The notes below the pieces were generated by a model that saw only the letters and a program-made list of their open reading frames with translations, did not search any database and was not told the origin of the DNA. From the NCBI GenBank assembly GCA_038380435.1, contig JAWZYU010000019.1, forward strand, positions 24,577,801-24,641,800: DNA of 64,000 nucleotides, in the 5' to 3' direction. Shown here in pieces: positions 1 to 11,988 of the stretch (its first letter is position 1; every line of letters starts with the position of its first letter). The translations under genes and the position numbers were made by a program. The stretch is from Ryuthela nishihirai. Taxonomy: Eukaryota; Arthropoda; Arachnida; Araneae; Heptathelidae.

Positions 1-240
1 TCGTAACATTGTGAAAACCATAACTTGTAATGATAAGGAAAGAACAAATTAACCTTAAGCAGTTTCTTGACTCAGAACTCCGACAAGAGCCTTTAGGGAT
101 TAACACATGATAGAAAGTTAAGTTAATACACCATAGAAGTCTGAGCAAGGCGAGAACTCAGGAAAATAATTTTTCAGCAGTGGTTTGAACCCAGTCACTT
201 TAATCCATAGACAAGCACTGTAACCACTTGGCCATATGCA
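1..240 (-). repeat. tRNA-derived SINE-like repeat, second family (left edge, partial)
   Basis: Read on the minus strand, positions 234-224 give a perfect-looking A box (TGGCCAAGTGG) and 191-182 a B box (GGTTCAAACC), about 34 bases apart. This is the spacing of an internal RNA polymerase III promoter in a tRNA. No cloverleaf with a convincing anticodon stem can be folded around them, so this is a tRNA-derived SINE head rather than a working tRNA. The head differs from the Thr-like SINE that dominates the window. The body would run towards position 1 and off the window. Confidence 0.45.
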
Positions 241-478
241 TATATCATATCATAATCATTTAATGAAGTACTTAGGAATTATTCAATACTTTCGTGCTCA
301 AGATATTAATTGTTAACCGACGGTAACCCATTTTTCTTTTATTTTTTTTGCATTTTTCACGGTTATAAATAAATTTAGAATTTAAATTACCACTGAGACT
401 GACCTGAAAACTGCGAATGTAATTTCAATCCTGAGCATGAACCAAGTGTACTGGGTAACCAAGGGGCTGAATAATAAT

Positions 479-925
479 AGCTTGGAAAAGCCGCCGTCCA
501 TTGATCAGACTTTAAGTCGTGGCTCAGTGTACAAGAGAGTCATATCCTGTGCACCTTGAAGAGCAAGTGGATTTATATTCACCAGGGCCTGATCTAGGGG
601 GAAGCATCCCCCCTTTGAGAATGCTAGTAATGGTAACAGAGACAGAAATTATTAAACCTATTTATATTCTGTGCATTTTTCAACAAATATTTAAGAAATA
701 TATGAAAACCCGACGAGGAGTGTTATACTGCATTGGAAATCCAGTCTCTTGCATTCCCCCATCCTTTACATTATTTCGATTTGATTTTTTTAAAGATCTT
801 ACCCCCTTTATTATTTCTGGATCCTGTCCTGCTAACTTTCATCTGTTCGCTAACAGCTGTCCAGTCAGTCCCCTTCCTACAACCTTCTCTCAGCCTTTGG
901 GGTCCTTGTTACCTGTCTATACACA
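479..925 (+). repeat. Thr-like SINE body split by another repeat
   Basis: Positions 481-573 match the middle of the Thr-like SINE (CTTGGAAA-GCCGCCGTCC start, CCTGTGCACCTT near the end). Positions 850-915 match its tail (AACAGCTG...CCTTTGGGGTCCTTG). Between them lies repeat family 2 plus about 130 bases of unidentified sequence. The tRNA-like head is absent. The same split arrangement occurs in block B, so the interruption predates the A/B duplication. Confidence 0.6.
574..722 (+). repeat. Dispersed repeat family 2, copy 1
   Basis: Recognised by CAGGGCCTGATCTAGG, then a C run, AGAATGCTAGTAATGGTAAC, and CATTTTTC-ACAAATATTTAAG. Further copies lie near 9035, 16440, 47285 and 52806. I do not recognise the family. 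It has no coding potential and no clear terminal repeats. Confidence 0.55.
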
Positions 926-1449
926 TACTTTTTTTAATAAGAATAATATATATATTATGCTTTTAGAATGAAATTAATTTCGAAATTTCGGATGGATACG
1001 GAAAGGTTCATCCATCGCATGATCACATAATTAATTGGGTCAACGACAATTGAGTGGATACGACAATTGGGGGGACGATAACTGGGTGAATGTTAATATA
1101 CGACAATTTTGCGCAAATAAGGAAGTAATGAGAAATCATTTGGATAACTATCACTAATCCTAAAATTTCTGCCAAGAGCAAACACATTGAATATTCCTCG
1201 TAAATATCATGTACTAGGCATTTAATAAAACGAATTTGCTTAGATATCCACATAGTCGATAACTCCTTATGTATATATACCACATAGCGATAATTATTCA
1301 TTTAAATATAACCACTTAGCCGAAATAATTCTAAATTGCACGAACGCACTGCAGTATATGTATCTATTCTCTTTAATCTGTTTTTAAATAAAGGGTTTGC
1401 ATCTTCCTTCACTACAGTGGATTTTTCACAGTCTGTTCCTTCTAAACGC

Positions 1450-4100
1450 AGTAAACAGGAAATGAAAGTTTGTTGTACTGCGAAAAAAGCTTAATAGTAT
1501 CATTTGCTTTCTCACTAAATGCTCCTCAATAAAGCGAAAATAATATATATAGTTTCTTCTAAAAGAAACAATCGAAAACCAATCAATTTATTTCCAGATA
1601 AAAATAGTGTCTTGAAACACTTTTACATCTGAGAGTTCGAAACAAAGTACCTACAAGAGTTGCAAACTCGCCAGTGGATAAGAGAAATACACATATTATG
1701 TACAAAGCACGCACGTGTTTTCTGAAGTGTTATTACACTATTGAGTAATCTATATACACTCTAAATTAATAATAGAAAAATATACAATAGGAGTCACGTA
1801 AAACTTCTATGTCATGTATATCATGCAACCAAGTTCTCAGTTTATTCCTAAATTTATGAAGATTTCTTTCTGTTTTAATACATTCTGGCATTTAATTGAG
1901 TATTTTAGGGACTCTGTAGGGAAAAATGCCTCTGAGAGTTTTTTTAGGCTTAGAAATATAAATATTTGGATAGTTACTAATTCTACTTTCGTAACTGATG
2001 TTACCAAAATTTGTTTATCCCAGTTTTTAAACAGATGCAATAGGATTCTGAATACATCCAATTTTCCTACGGGTAACGTATCGAACTCTTTATAAATATT
2101 TCTAATGATCTCATATTTTTCTTTTTTTGGCAATGCATCTTACAATATGATTTTGTACCCGAACAAGAGATATTATATGAATTGAATAAGTACCACCCAA
2201 GGATGCAATTCCATAAATCAGGAACGACTTAATCATGAGTGATATATCGTTTTTAAAACAGAAAAATCTAGAAAATTTCGAATAAAATATATACTTGCAA
2301 TTTTTCTATTAATGTATTTAATAGCATACAATGTCACCCAATTTAATTTTGCAATCCGTATTCATCAACACCCTCGATTGCCTTACATATACATTTATCT
2401 CCAGTACAACTCCTGTCATTATAAAATATTTTACTTCTTTGTCTATACGGTTGCCATCTCAATCTCATCAGTCGGCTTGATTACGTTTCTAGATCCGCCC
2501 CCTCTATTTATTGTTTCTACATCCGGTCCTGTTAACTTTCATCCGTCCCCTAACAGCTCTCCAGTCAATTCACTTCCCACAACCTTCACTAAGACTTTGG
2601 GGTCCTTGTGACCAGGCTATACACTCAAATCTCAATCAAAATCTCAATCAAATGCATTAGAGAAAATCAAAACAACCGATATTGAGAAATATTCTCGCTA
2701 ATCCGACTTTGGATACAACGGATTCTTAAATTTCTACTATATTCTATCCAATCTTTCAAACAATCTCAAATAAAGCGAACGACTACAGGACACGATAATG
2801 CATAGGACTACGAGTATTCTAAATAATTTGTCACTCAACAAAACGAATATTTTAAAAGTCCTTTACGTCTAAAAGGAACAATCATAAAATGAATCAAAGG
2901 TATTAAAGAAAATCAAAACAGCCGATATTGAGAATTATTCTCGCCTATCCAACCTCGGTTATAACGGAATTTTATATTCTTTTCAGCATCAATTAAATGA
3001 AGAAAAGGGAAACCAAAGATTGCAGTACAGAAAACGAAGCCGCAAAAGACGATCATTATGCTCACTAAACCGATATTCAATATAACGATATTTATTTTCA
3101 TTGAATCCTTTTCCTTCATTGAATCTTTCATTTAAACCTTTCTGAGCATCCTTTTTCTAAAAAAAAACAAAGAAACGAAAGCTTCGAAAGATTCTAGCAA
3201 AATTCCGAGCACTAATAAACCATAACTCCCGCTCGAGAAAGTATTCTCGTGTGAGAACAATGAAGTGTTATGTTATAGATTACAATAACACAGTCAAAAC
3301 AACTTGTAGTTACGATGAAAATTGAAATTAAATCGGGAAACAAGATATCTCAGTGAAGGAATTGTAGCGGTCAATCTATTCTTGATATCAAAACCTATTC
3401 AGAATGGATTTTTATATTACTATTATTTCTCCTTTCACATGAACAAACAAAAATAAAATAACTCTTTCGAAAAGCATCCGAAAAGCCATTTCGTTAAAAA
3501 AGCAGCAAAGAAAACCCAAAGTTCACAGGACTATCAGTATTCTCTCTAATGCGACTTTCAATAAAACCAATATTTTAGGAGTCTTTTTCTTCGAATGACA
3601 CTATCGGAAATCAAAGGAATGTATTACAAGAGACCTAAAGAGCCTACATTATAGCTCTTTTCTCTATATATCTATTACGAGTAAAGCATTTCAATGCAGT
3701 CTTTCCAATTGACATTTCAGTGCAAAGGATTATTTTTCTTCTAAATCTGTTCTTTCTGTGCGAAGCAACAGGAAACTAAAAAGATGAACTACCAGAAAAA
3801 TTCATTTCCATTCTCCCTAATTTTATACATTCAATAAAGCATTTACATCTATTCTTTCTTATCCGACAGCTTGGACAATAGATTTTTTTCAATGTCTATT
3901 TCTTCTTACCGAAATGAGAGGAAATCAAAATACCGTACGTCTATCAGTAGTCTCAATTAATCAGACTTTCAATAAAAAACATAAGTTTGCTTCGGAAGAA
4001 GAAATCAAGCGAACACATTACAAGAAAATACAGAATAAAATATACATTTTTTATCTCTAAATCGGTAACTGGTTGAAAAATGAGTTTTATCGCAAGTCAG
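1450..4100. repeat. Ancient, strongly diverged interspersed motif series
   Basis: A loose motif recurs near 1495, 2700, 2815, 2935, 3540, 3812 and 3950: TATTCTC, then CTAAT-CGACTTTCAATAAAACG, then an ATATTTTA-AGTCTTT block and AACAATCGGAAATCAA. The spacing is irregular, roughly 110-270 bases. The same motifs return in block B (55890-58400). It resembles the debris of an old satellite or of a repeated untranslated region. There is no gene in it. Confidence 0.4.
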
Positions 4101-5081
4101 GTTACAGAGAAAAGATATAAATATCAATTCTGCCAGTTTTCTTTAATCCTATTTACTACCATTTGATTTCCGATTCTGTAGTTCAGAAGGATTGGAATTA
4201 TAAAACAATCAATTTCAATGAATTGCTGGATTAGATAGGTTATTGTTGTCATAACTGGACATTAGCGAGCTTTGTTCGCTAATGTAAACGTTTCCGCGGA
4301 TGACTTTAGCTTTTATTGCTCGCGAGGAGAATTATAGAGAAACATTTTTGCTGTTACCGTAAACCCTATAATTGGCCAACATTCAGGCGAAGGCAGCAGT
4401 TGTTGCATGTCAGTTTTTAGTACAATTTAGTGAATGTCTCACAACTGTAAAACCATTTGAAAAATCAGTTAAAATTAAATAAACTTGTAACGCTACCCTA
4501 CAATTAAAATTGCAAATAATAACTTACAATATTTATTTGGATGAGGAAGGCTAAAAATGACATTTGCTACTCGCCAAGTCTGTCTTTATAGAGCTTGATG
4601 TTCTCCTCTCAGAAACGTTGCAGGATCCTGAATTTTGCAATTTAGGTTCCTTAATGCGTTTTGATTTCAGGTTCTTTCGTTTAGAAGGAGTAGATATTAA
4701 AAATATCGTTTAAACCAAAGTTTTATTAGAGTGAAAAAGTGTAAATCCTGCTATATCTGTATCTTGTAATATTTTTATTAGAATTCATTCAGAAAATTTG
4801 CTATAAAAATATCGATTCCGCTGATATATCTGATTAGAAAGAACGGATTCAAAGCTTTTTTTTTAAAGTGACTAAGGGAAAAATAATTGTAATGTCCGCT
4901 GCTTACATTTCTTGTGCGTTTCTTATTGTTTCATTCCGAAGAAGAAAACTAAAAAAAAATCGTTTCATTGAAATGTCGTAGTAGTGAGAATACTTACAGT
5001 TCTAGTCAGTTTGACTTCCCATAGTGGTATCTTTTGATATCACTATTCGTTTTTGTTGAAAAAGCTTGCTGGGAGTAGGAG
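3295..5081. other. No gene seen; AT-rich
   Basis: Apart from the diverged motifs noted up to about 4100, nothing is recognisable. A small hairpin (CATTAGCGA / TCGCTAATG) lies at about 4259-4283. No open frame longer than about 60 codons resembles a protein. Confidence 0.5.
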
Positions 5082-5293
5082 GTGGCTCAGTCGGTAGCTC
5101 GCCAGGCTTGTAATCTGCAGTTCCCAGGTTCGAGTCCCAGCTGGGTCAGCGTTGAGATTTATCTCCGCAAAACTGCTCGCCCTGCCCACGGTCAGTAGGG
5201 GACACCGATGGGCTTGTAAAGGTGGCTTGTAAATGGCTTATAAAGATGAGCTTGTCGTCGGATGTGACGTTAACCCATGACCCAGTATGCGGA
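5082..5293 (+). repeat. Thr-like SINE head leading into satellite array
   Basis: This holds the SINE head with A box TGGCTCAGTCGG and B box GGTTCGAGTCC, followed by CAGCGTTGAGATTTATCTCC and the first half of the body. The anticodon loop reads CTTGTAA instead of CTCGTAA. An extra internal duplication (GGCTTGTAAAGGT / GGCTTGTAAATGG) lies at about 5211-5240. The body core at 5257-5290 (CGGATGTGACGTTAACCC) is the position from which the 32-bp satellite that follows seems to start. The SINE tail is missing. Confidence 0.85.
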
Positions 5294-8200
5294 AGAGTCA
5301 TATCCTGTGCACGGAGATATGTTAATATGGGATGCTAAGCTCTGCCTCCATGCATTAAAAGATATGATGAGCTCTGCCCCCGTGTGTCATATTCGATATT
5401 AAGCTCTGCAATTAGATGGATGTTAACCTCTGCTCTTAGATGGGATGTTAAACTTTGCCTGCATGCCTTAAAAGATGTGGTGAGCTCTGTCCCCGTGTGT
5501 TACATGGGATGATAAGCTCTGCAACCGTGTGTCACATGTGATGTTAAGCTCTGCAACGGTGTATTAGATGGCATGCTAAGATCTGCCTACGAGTGTTACA
5601 AGATGTGATGAGCTCTGCCCCTGTGCGTTACATGGGATATCAAGCTTTGCAACCACGTGTTAGATGGGATTTTAAGCTCTGCCTCCATGTCTTAGAAGAT
5701 GTGGTGAGCTCTGCCCCTGCTTCATATTTGATGTTAAGCTCTGCAACTCTGCATTAGATGAGACGTTAAGCTCTGCAATTTTGCATTAGATGGGATATTT
5801 AAGCTCTGCCTCCATGTCTTAGAAGATGTAGCGAGCTCTGCCCCCGTTTGTTACATGGGATGATAAGCTCTGCAACCGTGTGTCGAATGGGATGTTAAGC
5901 TCTGCAACGGTGTATTAGATGGCATGTTAAGCTCTGCCTCCATGTCATAGAAGATGTAGTGAGCTCTGCCCTTGTGTGTTACGTGGGATGATAAGCTCTG
6001 CAACCGTGTGTCAGGTGGGGTGTTAATCTCTGCAACGGTGTATTTGATGGCATGTTAAGCTCTGCCTACGAGTGTCAGAAGATGTGGTGAGCTCTGCCCC
6101 TGTGCGTTACATGAGATGTCAAGCTTTGCAGCCATGTGTTAGATGGGATGTTAAGCTGCCTCCATGTCTTAGATGTGGTGAGCTCTGCCCCCGTGAGCTA
6201 CATGAGATGATAAGCTATGTAGAAGAAGATGTGTAGAAGAAGATGGTTAGAAGGTGTGGACTGATATGCCCCCATGCGTTGGATGATACGTTAAGCTCTG
6301 CAACCCAAGGGTTAGATGGGATGTTACGCTCTGCCTCCGTGTGTCAGAAGATGTGAACGGATCAGCCTCCGTGTGTTGGATGATACGTTAAACTCTACAA
6401 CTTTGTATTAGAAGGGATGTTAAGCTCTGCCTCTGTGTGTTAGAAGATGTGATGAACTCTGCCCCCCTGCTTTAGATGGGACATTAAGTTCTGCAAACAT
6501 CTGTTAGATGTTATAGTAAGATCTGCCTCAGTGTGTTAGAAGATATGGTGAGTTCTACCCCCATGCGTAAGATGGGACATTAAGCTCTGCAACCTTGTAT
6601 TAGAAGGAATGTTAAGATCTGTGCCGTGTGTTAGATATTGTGAACTCCGCCCCCGTGTGTTAAAAGGGACGTTAAGCTCAGTAACTGTGTTTTAAATAGG
6701 ATGCTAATCTCTTCCTCCGTGTGTTAGAAGTTGTGGTGAGATCTGCCCACATGCGTTAGATATGACGTTAACCTCTGCAACCATGTATTAGATGGGGGAT
6801 TAACCTCTGCCTCGATGTGTTACAAGATGTGGTGAGCTCTGCCTCCGTATATTTCATGGGACGTTAAGATTTGCAACCGAGTATTAGATGGGATGTTAAA
6901 CTATTCCTCCGTGTGTTAGAGGATGTGGTGAGTGCTAACCCTGTGTGTTTCACGGGACTATAAGCTCTTCCCTTTTGCGTTTGGTGGGACAATAGGTTCT
7001 TCCACCATACGTTAGATGGGACATTAACCTCTGTATCCCTGTATATGATGGGATGTTAAGCTCTGCCTCCGTGTATTAGAAGATGTGGTGAACTCTGTTC
7101 CTGTAAGTTAGATGGGACTTTAAGCTCTGCAAACATGTATTATATTGGATATTAAGTACTACCTCCATGTGTTAGAAGATGTGTTGATCTCTGCCTACGT
7201 GCGTTAGATGGGAAGTTAAGCTCTGGGACCCTCGTGTTAGATGGGATGTTCAGATCTGCCTCCGTGTGTTAGAAGATGTGGTCGGCTCCCCTCCCATGTG
7301 TTGGATGCTATATTAAGCTCTGCAACTATGTATTAAATGGGTTGTTAAACTCTGACTTTGTGTGTTAGAAAATGTATTGAGATTTGCCGCCGCGCTTTAG
7401 ATGGAACTTTAAGCTCTGCAACCGTGTGTTAGATGTCATAGTAAGCTCTGCCTCCGTGTGTCAGAAGATGTGGTGACGTCTTCGTCTCTTGCGTTAGATG
7501 GGATGTTAAGATTTGCAACCGTGTATCAGATGGTATAATAGCTCTACTTCCGTTTCTTATATGACGTTTTGAGATCTGCTTCCGTGTGTTAGAAGATATC
7601 GTTAGCTTTACTCCCGTGTATTGGATGGGATGTTAAGCTCTGCAACCCTGTATTAGATGGAACGTTAAGCTCTGCAACCTTATATTAGATGGGATGTCAA
7701 GCTCTGCCTCCATGCGTTAGAAGATTTGGTGAGCTCTGCATCAGTGCATTTCATGGGATGATAAGCTCTGTATCTTTGTGATAGATGGAATATTAAGCTC
7801 TGCCTCCATGTGATAGAAGGTGTGGTAAGTACTGCCCACATGCTTTAGATGCGACATTAATTAACATTCTGCAACCACGTATTAGATGGAATATTGAGCT
7901 CCGCTTCCATGTGTTAGAAGAGGAGGTGGGGTACGCCCCATTTCGTTAGATGTGCTATTAAGCTCTTCAACACGTGTGTTAGATGGGATGTTAAGCTCTG
8001 CATCCTTGTGTTGAAAGATGTGGTCGGCTCTGTCCGTGCGTTAGATGGCACATTATGCTCTCGAACCCGTGTGTTTGATGGGATGTTAAGCTCTGCCTCC
8101 GTGTGGTAGAGGATGTGGTCGGCTCTGATCCCATGCACTGGATGGGAAATTAAGCTCTGCCTCCATGTGTTAAAAGATCTGGTGAGCTTTGTCCGTGTGC

Positions 8201-8930
8201 ATTGGATGGGATATAAAAGATCTGCAACAGTGTATTTGATGGGATGTTAAGCTCTGTCTCCGTGTATTAAATGGAAAGTTAAGCTCTGCCTTTGGGTGTT
8301 AGAAGATGTGGTGAGCTCTGGCTGCGTGCATTAGATGCGATGTTAAGCTATGCAACCATGTATTAGATGGAAAGTTAAACTCTGCCTCAGTGTGTTAGAA
8401 GATGTGGTGGCTCTGTCCCCTTGCATCGGATGGTTTGTTAGGCTCTGCAACCAAATATTAGATGAGGTGTTAAGCTCTGCTCCGTGTAATAGAAGATGCG
8501 TTGAGCTCTGCCAACATGCATTAGATGGGACGTTAAGCTCTGCAACCATGTATTAGATGGGATATTAATTACTGCCTCTGTTTGATAGAAGATGAGATCT
8601 CTCTTTCTGTGCGTTAGATGGGACATTAAGGTCTGGAACCCGTGTGTCAGATGTAATGTTAAGCTTTGCCTCCGTGTGTTAGAAGATGTGGTCGGCTCTG
8701 CTCCACGTGCGTTCGATGAGACGTTAAGCTCTGCCTCCATGTGTGAGAAGATGTGATGAGCTATGGCCCTGTGCAGTGGATGGGACGTTTAAGATCTGCA
8801 ACCATGTATTTGATGAGATATTAAACTCTGTCTCTGTGTATTATATGGGAAGTTAAGCTCTGCGTCTGTGTGTTAGAAGATGTGGTGAGCTCTGCCCCGT
8901 GCATTAGATGCCGTTTTTTTTATACGGTAA
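5294..8930 (+). repeat. 32-bp satellite array with trimeric higher-order unit
   Basis: About 3.6 kb of tandem monomers of roughly 32 bases built on TTAGATGGGA-GTTAAGCTCTGC-CCGTGTG. Three monomer types often alternate: one with GTTAAGCTCTGCCTCC, one with AAGATGTGGTGAGCTCTGCC, and one with GTTAAGCTCTGCAACC. The higher-order period is therefore near 96 bases. From the length I estimate about 110 monomers. The monomer core GATGGGACGTTAAGC is identical to the core of the SINE body, and the array follows directly on a SINE head, so it most likely arose by amplification inside that SINE. Open frames here are by-products of the repeat. Confidence 0.9.
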
Positions 8931-9535
8931 GTACTATAATCAGTCTTGAAATGTACGCTTTGTTTTCAGTATCAATGATTTCTTTACATGTAAACAATTG
9001 CTTGTGCAGATGAGATATTTACACAACCAAGTTGAGACCTACGTGGGAGGTATCCCCCCTTTCAGAATGCTAGTAAATGTAAAAGAGAAAAATTATTATA
9101 CTGAAATATATTTCATGCATTTTTAAAGAATTTTTTAACTGATTTGTGAAAAGAAGGAGAAAATGTTATATTAAGCTCTTCAACTATGTAATAAGAAATT
9201 CCACCTATTGTCCCCCACCCCTAATTTTAATTTTTTTTCTGGCTCCATTAATTTTTTTATACCTGGCCTGCCCACAACAAAGATGGGATACATGGCTAAT
9301 CACGACCACTGGCTCGGTTATTTTCTGGCTCCATTAATTCTATTTCTATATGCAGGCCTGTCCACAACACTGATGTTCATGGCTACTCATCGCCACTTCT
9401 AAAACTATAATGAAAATGAACTGTAAAATATCCCAAAGTGCTATGTTTATATATATATACTTACAAATTAACGTTTCCAAAAGTATTCTAAAATCGAAAT
9501 CATGAATTTAACGTACATTCCAATGCAAGGGCAGA
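8931..9535. other. Spacer between the two opposed satellite arrays
   Basis: This is non-satellite, AT-rich sequence. It includes a repeat family 2 copy at about 9035-9180 and a twice-repeated phrase (CTGGCTCCATTAAT...CCTG-CCACAAC) at 9239-9280 and 9326-9372. No SINE tail is visible here, so neither array continues into the 3' half of the SINE. Confidence 0.6.
9035..9180 (+). repeat. Dispersed repeat family 2, copy 2
   Basis: GGGAGGTATCCCCCCTTTC, then AGAATGCTAGTAAATGTAA and TTCATGCATTTTTAAAGAA match copies 1 and 5. It ends at GAAAATGTTATA, which is shared with the copy at 16440. Confidence 0.55.
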
Positions 9536-10775
9536 ACCGACCACATCTTCTAACACACAGAGGCAAACATAAATATCCTAACTAATAGATATTTGCAAAG
9601 TTTAACCTCCAATCTAACGCAATGGGGATAGGGTTCATCACACCTTCTAACACTTGGAGACAGCTTAACGTCACGTGTGACGCACTGGGGCAGATCTAAC
9701 CACATCTTCTAACACAGGTAGGCAGAGCTTAACATCCCAACTAATACACCGTTGCAGTGTTTATCGTCCCATGTGGTGAGTTCTGCCCCCGTCTCTTACA
9801 TCTTCTGACATATGGAGGCAGAGCTTAACATCCCATGTAATACAGGGTTGCAGAGCTTAACGTCCGATAAGATACAAAGGGTCTGCGCTCAACATACTTC
9901 TAACACACGGAGGCAGAGCTTAACATCCCATCTAATACACGATTGCAGAACTTATCATCCCATGTAACAAGGGGAGCACAGCTCATCACATCTTCTAACA
10001 CATGGAGGCGGAGCTTAACATCCCATGTATTACAAAGTTGCAGAGCTTAACGTCCCAAATGATGCACAGGAGCAGAGTTCTCTATATATTCTAAAATAGA
10101 GAGGCATAGCTCTCCATATCTTCTAAAACAGGGAGGCAGAGTTTACCATCTTATCAAACATAGGTTTGAAAACCTTAATCCCATCTAACGCAATGGGACA
10201 GAGCTCACCACATCTTCTAACACGTGGTGGCAGAACTTAATATCGCATCTAATACAAGGTTACAGAGGTTAACGTCCCATCCAACACACAGGGGCAGATC
10301 ACACCACATCTTCTAACACACGGATGCAGATCTTAGCATCCCATTTAACACACGGTTGCTGAGTTTAACTTCACATTTAACACACAGACGCAGAGCTCAC
10401 AACATCTTCTAACTCACGGCGCACAGCTTAACATGCCATCTAATACAAGGTTGCAGAGCTTAACGTCCCATCTAACACACGGGGCCAAACCTCAAGAAAC
10501 TTCTAACACGTGGAGGCAGAGCTCACCACATCTTCTAACACACGGAGGCAGAGCTTACTATTGCATCTGACACATGGTTGCAGAATTTAGCGTTCCATAT
10601 AAAGCACGGAAGCAGAGCTCACCACATCTTGTATCACACGGAAGCAGAGCTTAACATCACATCTAATACATGGTTGAATAGTCCCATTAAACTTAACGTC
10701 CCATTAAACGCACGGGAGTAGAGCTCACCACATCTTCCAACACACGGAGGCAGAGCTTAACATACCGTGTAATAA
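9536..10775 (-). repeat. 32-bp satellite array, opposite orientation
   Basis: About 1.25 kb of the same monomers as 5294-8930 but inverted: on the plus strand the phrases are ACCACATCTTCTAACACACG and GAGGCAGAGCTTAACATCCC. The same three monomer types occur. The right end joins an inverted SINE head at the same place in the SINE body as the left array. About 40 monomers are estimated from length. Confidence 0.9.
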
Positions 10776-10938
10776 ACGGCGGCCTTTCCAAGTTCATCAG
10801 TGTTCACTACCTTGTGTACGTCATCGTGGGAATTGGCGAAAATAATTCTCAACTCATGCAGAATTGGGCCTCGAACCTTAGAACTGCAGATTACAAATCT
10901 GGCAGTCTACCATCTAAGACAATTTCCGCTCCTATAGA
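10776..10938 (-). repeat. Thr-like SINE head, inverted, leading into satellite
   Basis: Read on the minus strand, a degenerate A box (TGTCTTAGATGG) and a B box (GGTTCGAGGCC) are followed by GTTGAGAATTATTTTCGCC, CTTGGAAAGGCCGCCG and then the first satellite monomer. It mirrors the head at 5082. It is clearly more mutated than the full SINE copies elsewhere, so it cannot be active. Confidence 0.75.
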
Positions 10939-11673
10939 GGAAGGAACAAAGGGCTAAGGTAGTAGAATATACAGATCCTACACGTGTGTACGTTGTGTTG
11001 TCTTCATCAGTTCTGTTTATGACAGAGAGAAAAGTAACTTTAGCAAGGAATTGACTTTTCATTAAAAAAGTAAGTTTTGCATTCGAATTTTAGGTTATTT
11101 TGAGAAATAATTCGAAAAAATATTTTGTCATTTTCGGTTTTTATTTATTGTTAACATTTCTTTCTATACTTAAAAAAAAACAAGATCATTTTTTACCTAC
11201 CAGAACTTATATTAGATAAGTAATTAAAAATAAGGCATCAGTCTTTTATTCGTAAAGTTCGTAGAAAAAATTCAAAATTCCAGACACAGTTCTGTTCGTG
11301 CAGAACTATAATATATATAATGTAAATAAAACTATAGAGCCAAACTTCTCTTTAACCCTTGGGGGTTCCTGTGATCTGGTCACTGAATCCATGTCTACAA
11401 AAAAGTGCCTCTCAGAAGTAAAAACAATCCCACACGTTACACTTTATTCCGGATACAATTTTTGTTCAAATCACAGGAGGATAAATGCACTAAGTTTAAA
11501 AAAGTTGTAACATGCTGAAAAGAAGTTTAAAGAGAAGTTGTAACATTCTGAAGCACAATGCTTATAACAATACTGAAATGTAATGCTTATATCAATATTG
11601 AAAAGTAATGCACGTGAAAATACTGAAATATAATTTTTATAACAATATCTAATATCAATTCTATCTTATATCA
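10939..11673. other. No gene seen
   Basis: AT-rich sequence. Around 11515-11640 there is a run of short, related phrases (AATGCTTATA-CAATA-TGAAA) that looks like a weak local repeat. The 70-codon frame at 11298 has no recognisable features. Confidence 0.4.
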
Positions 11674-11988
11674 TCTTTTTGCACACAGTGGCCTAAATGG
11701 TCTGGTCACAAAATCCCGATGGCTCAGAGAAGGTTGGCGGAGGGGACCCATTGGAATACCTGTTGGGAGAGTGATGGTAGCCTCCCATCAAGGCCATCCA
11801 TCGTGTTCTTTAACGTGCATAGGGCATGGCTGTTTCACATAAGGAACCACGGCTTAACATCCCATCCGACGAACGGCGGGCTTTTCAAGTTAATTGTTGT
11901 TCGCTCTTGACCGTAGGTCTGGTGAGGAGGTTTTTGGAGATAAATCTCAACGCTGACCCATCTGGGACTCGAACCTGGTGAACTCTGC
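11674..11988 (-). repeat. Thr-like SINE, 5'-truncated, diverged
   Basis: On the plus strand it starts in the SINE tail (TTTTTGCACACAGTGGCC). It runs through the body (TTAACATCCCATCCGACG) to the B box complement GGACTCGAACC and then loses the A-box half of the head. The body has several deletions, so it is an old copy. Confidence 0.8.

Larger units (their letters stand above)
218..3294. repeat. Block A: repeat mosaic, colinear with 52444-58564
   Basis: Starting at CTTGGCCA and ending at the ATAACACA just before 3295, this 3.1-kb stretch matches block B piece by piece in the same order and orientation. It contains no gene: the short open frames do not resemble proteins and are not conserved between the copies. 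Block A lacks five insertions or expansions present in B: the 765-bp and 976-bp inverted-repeat elements, two hairpin MITEs, and the SINE at 57481. It also has only a short precursor of the 48-bp minisatellite of B (1040-1110). It therefore serves as an empty-site reference. Confidence 0.8.

Noticed and set aside
519..971. A 150-codon frame at the left edge
   Set aside because: It crosses a SINE fragment, repeat family 2 and another SINE piece, and is not open in block B.
8343..8740. Overlapping frames of 68-100 codons on both strands
   Set aside because: They lie inside the 32-bp satellite; the repetitive sequence simply lacks stops in some frames.
5082..10775. A CRISPR-like array (regular 32-base repeats)
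   Set aside because: The repeats are directly adjacent with no unique spacers, diverge from one another, and lie in eukaryotic DNA.
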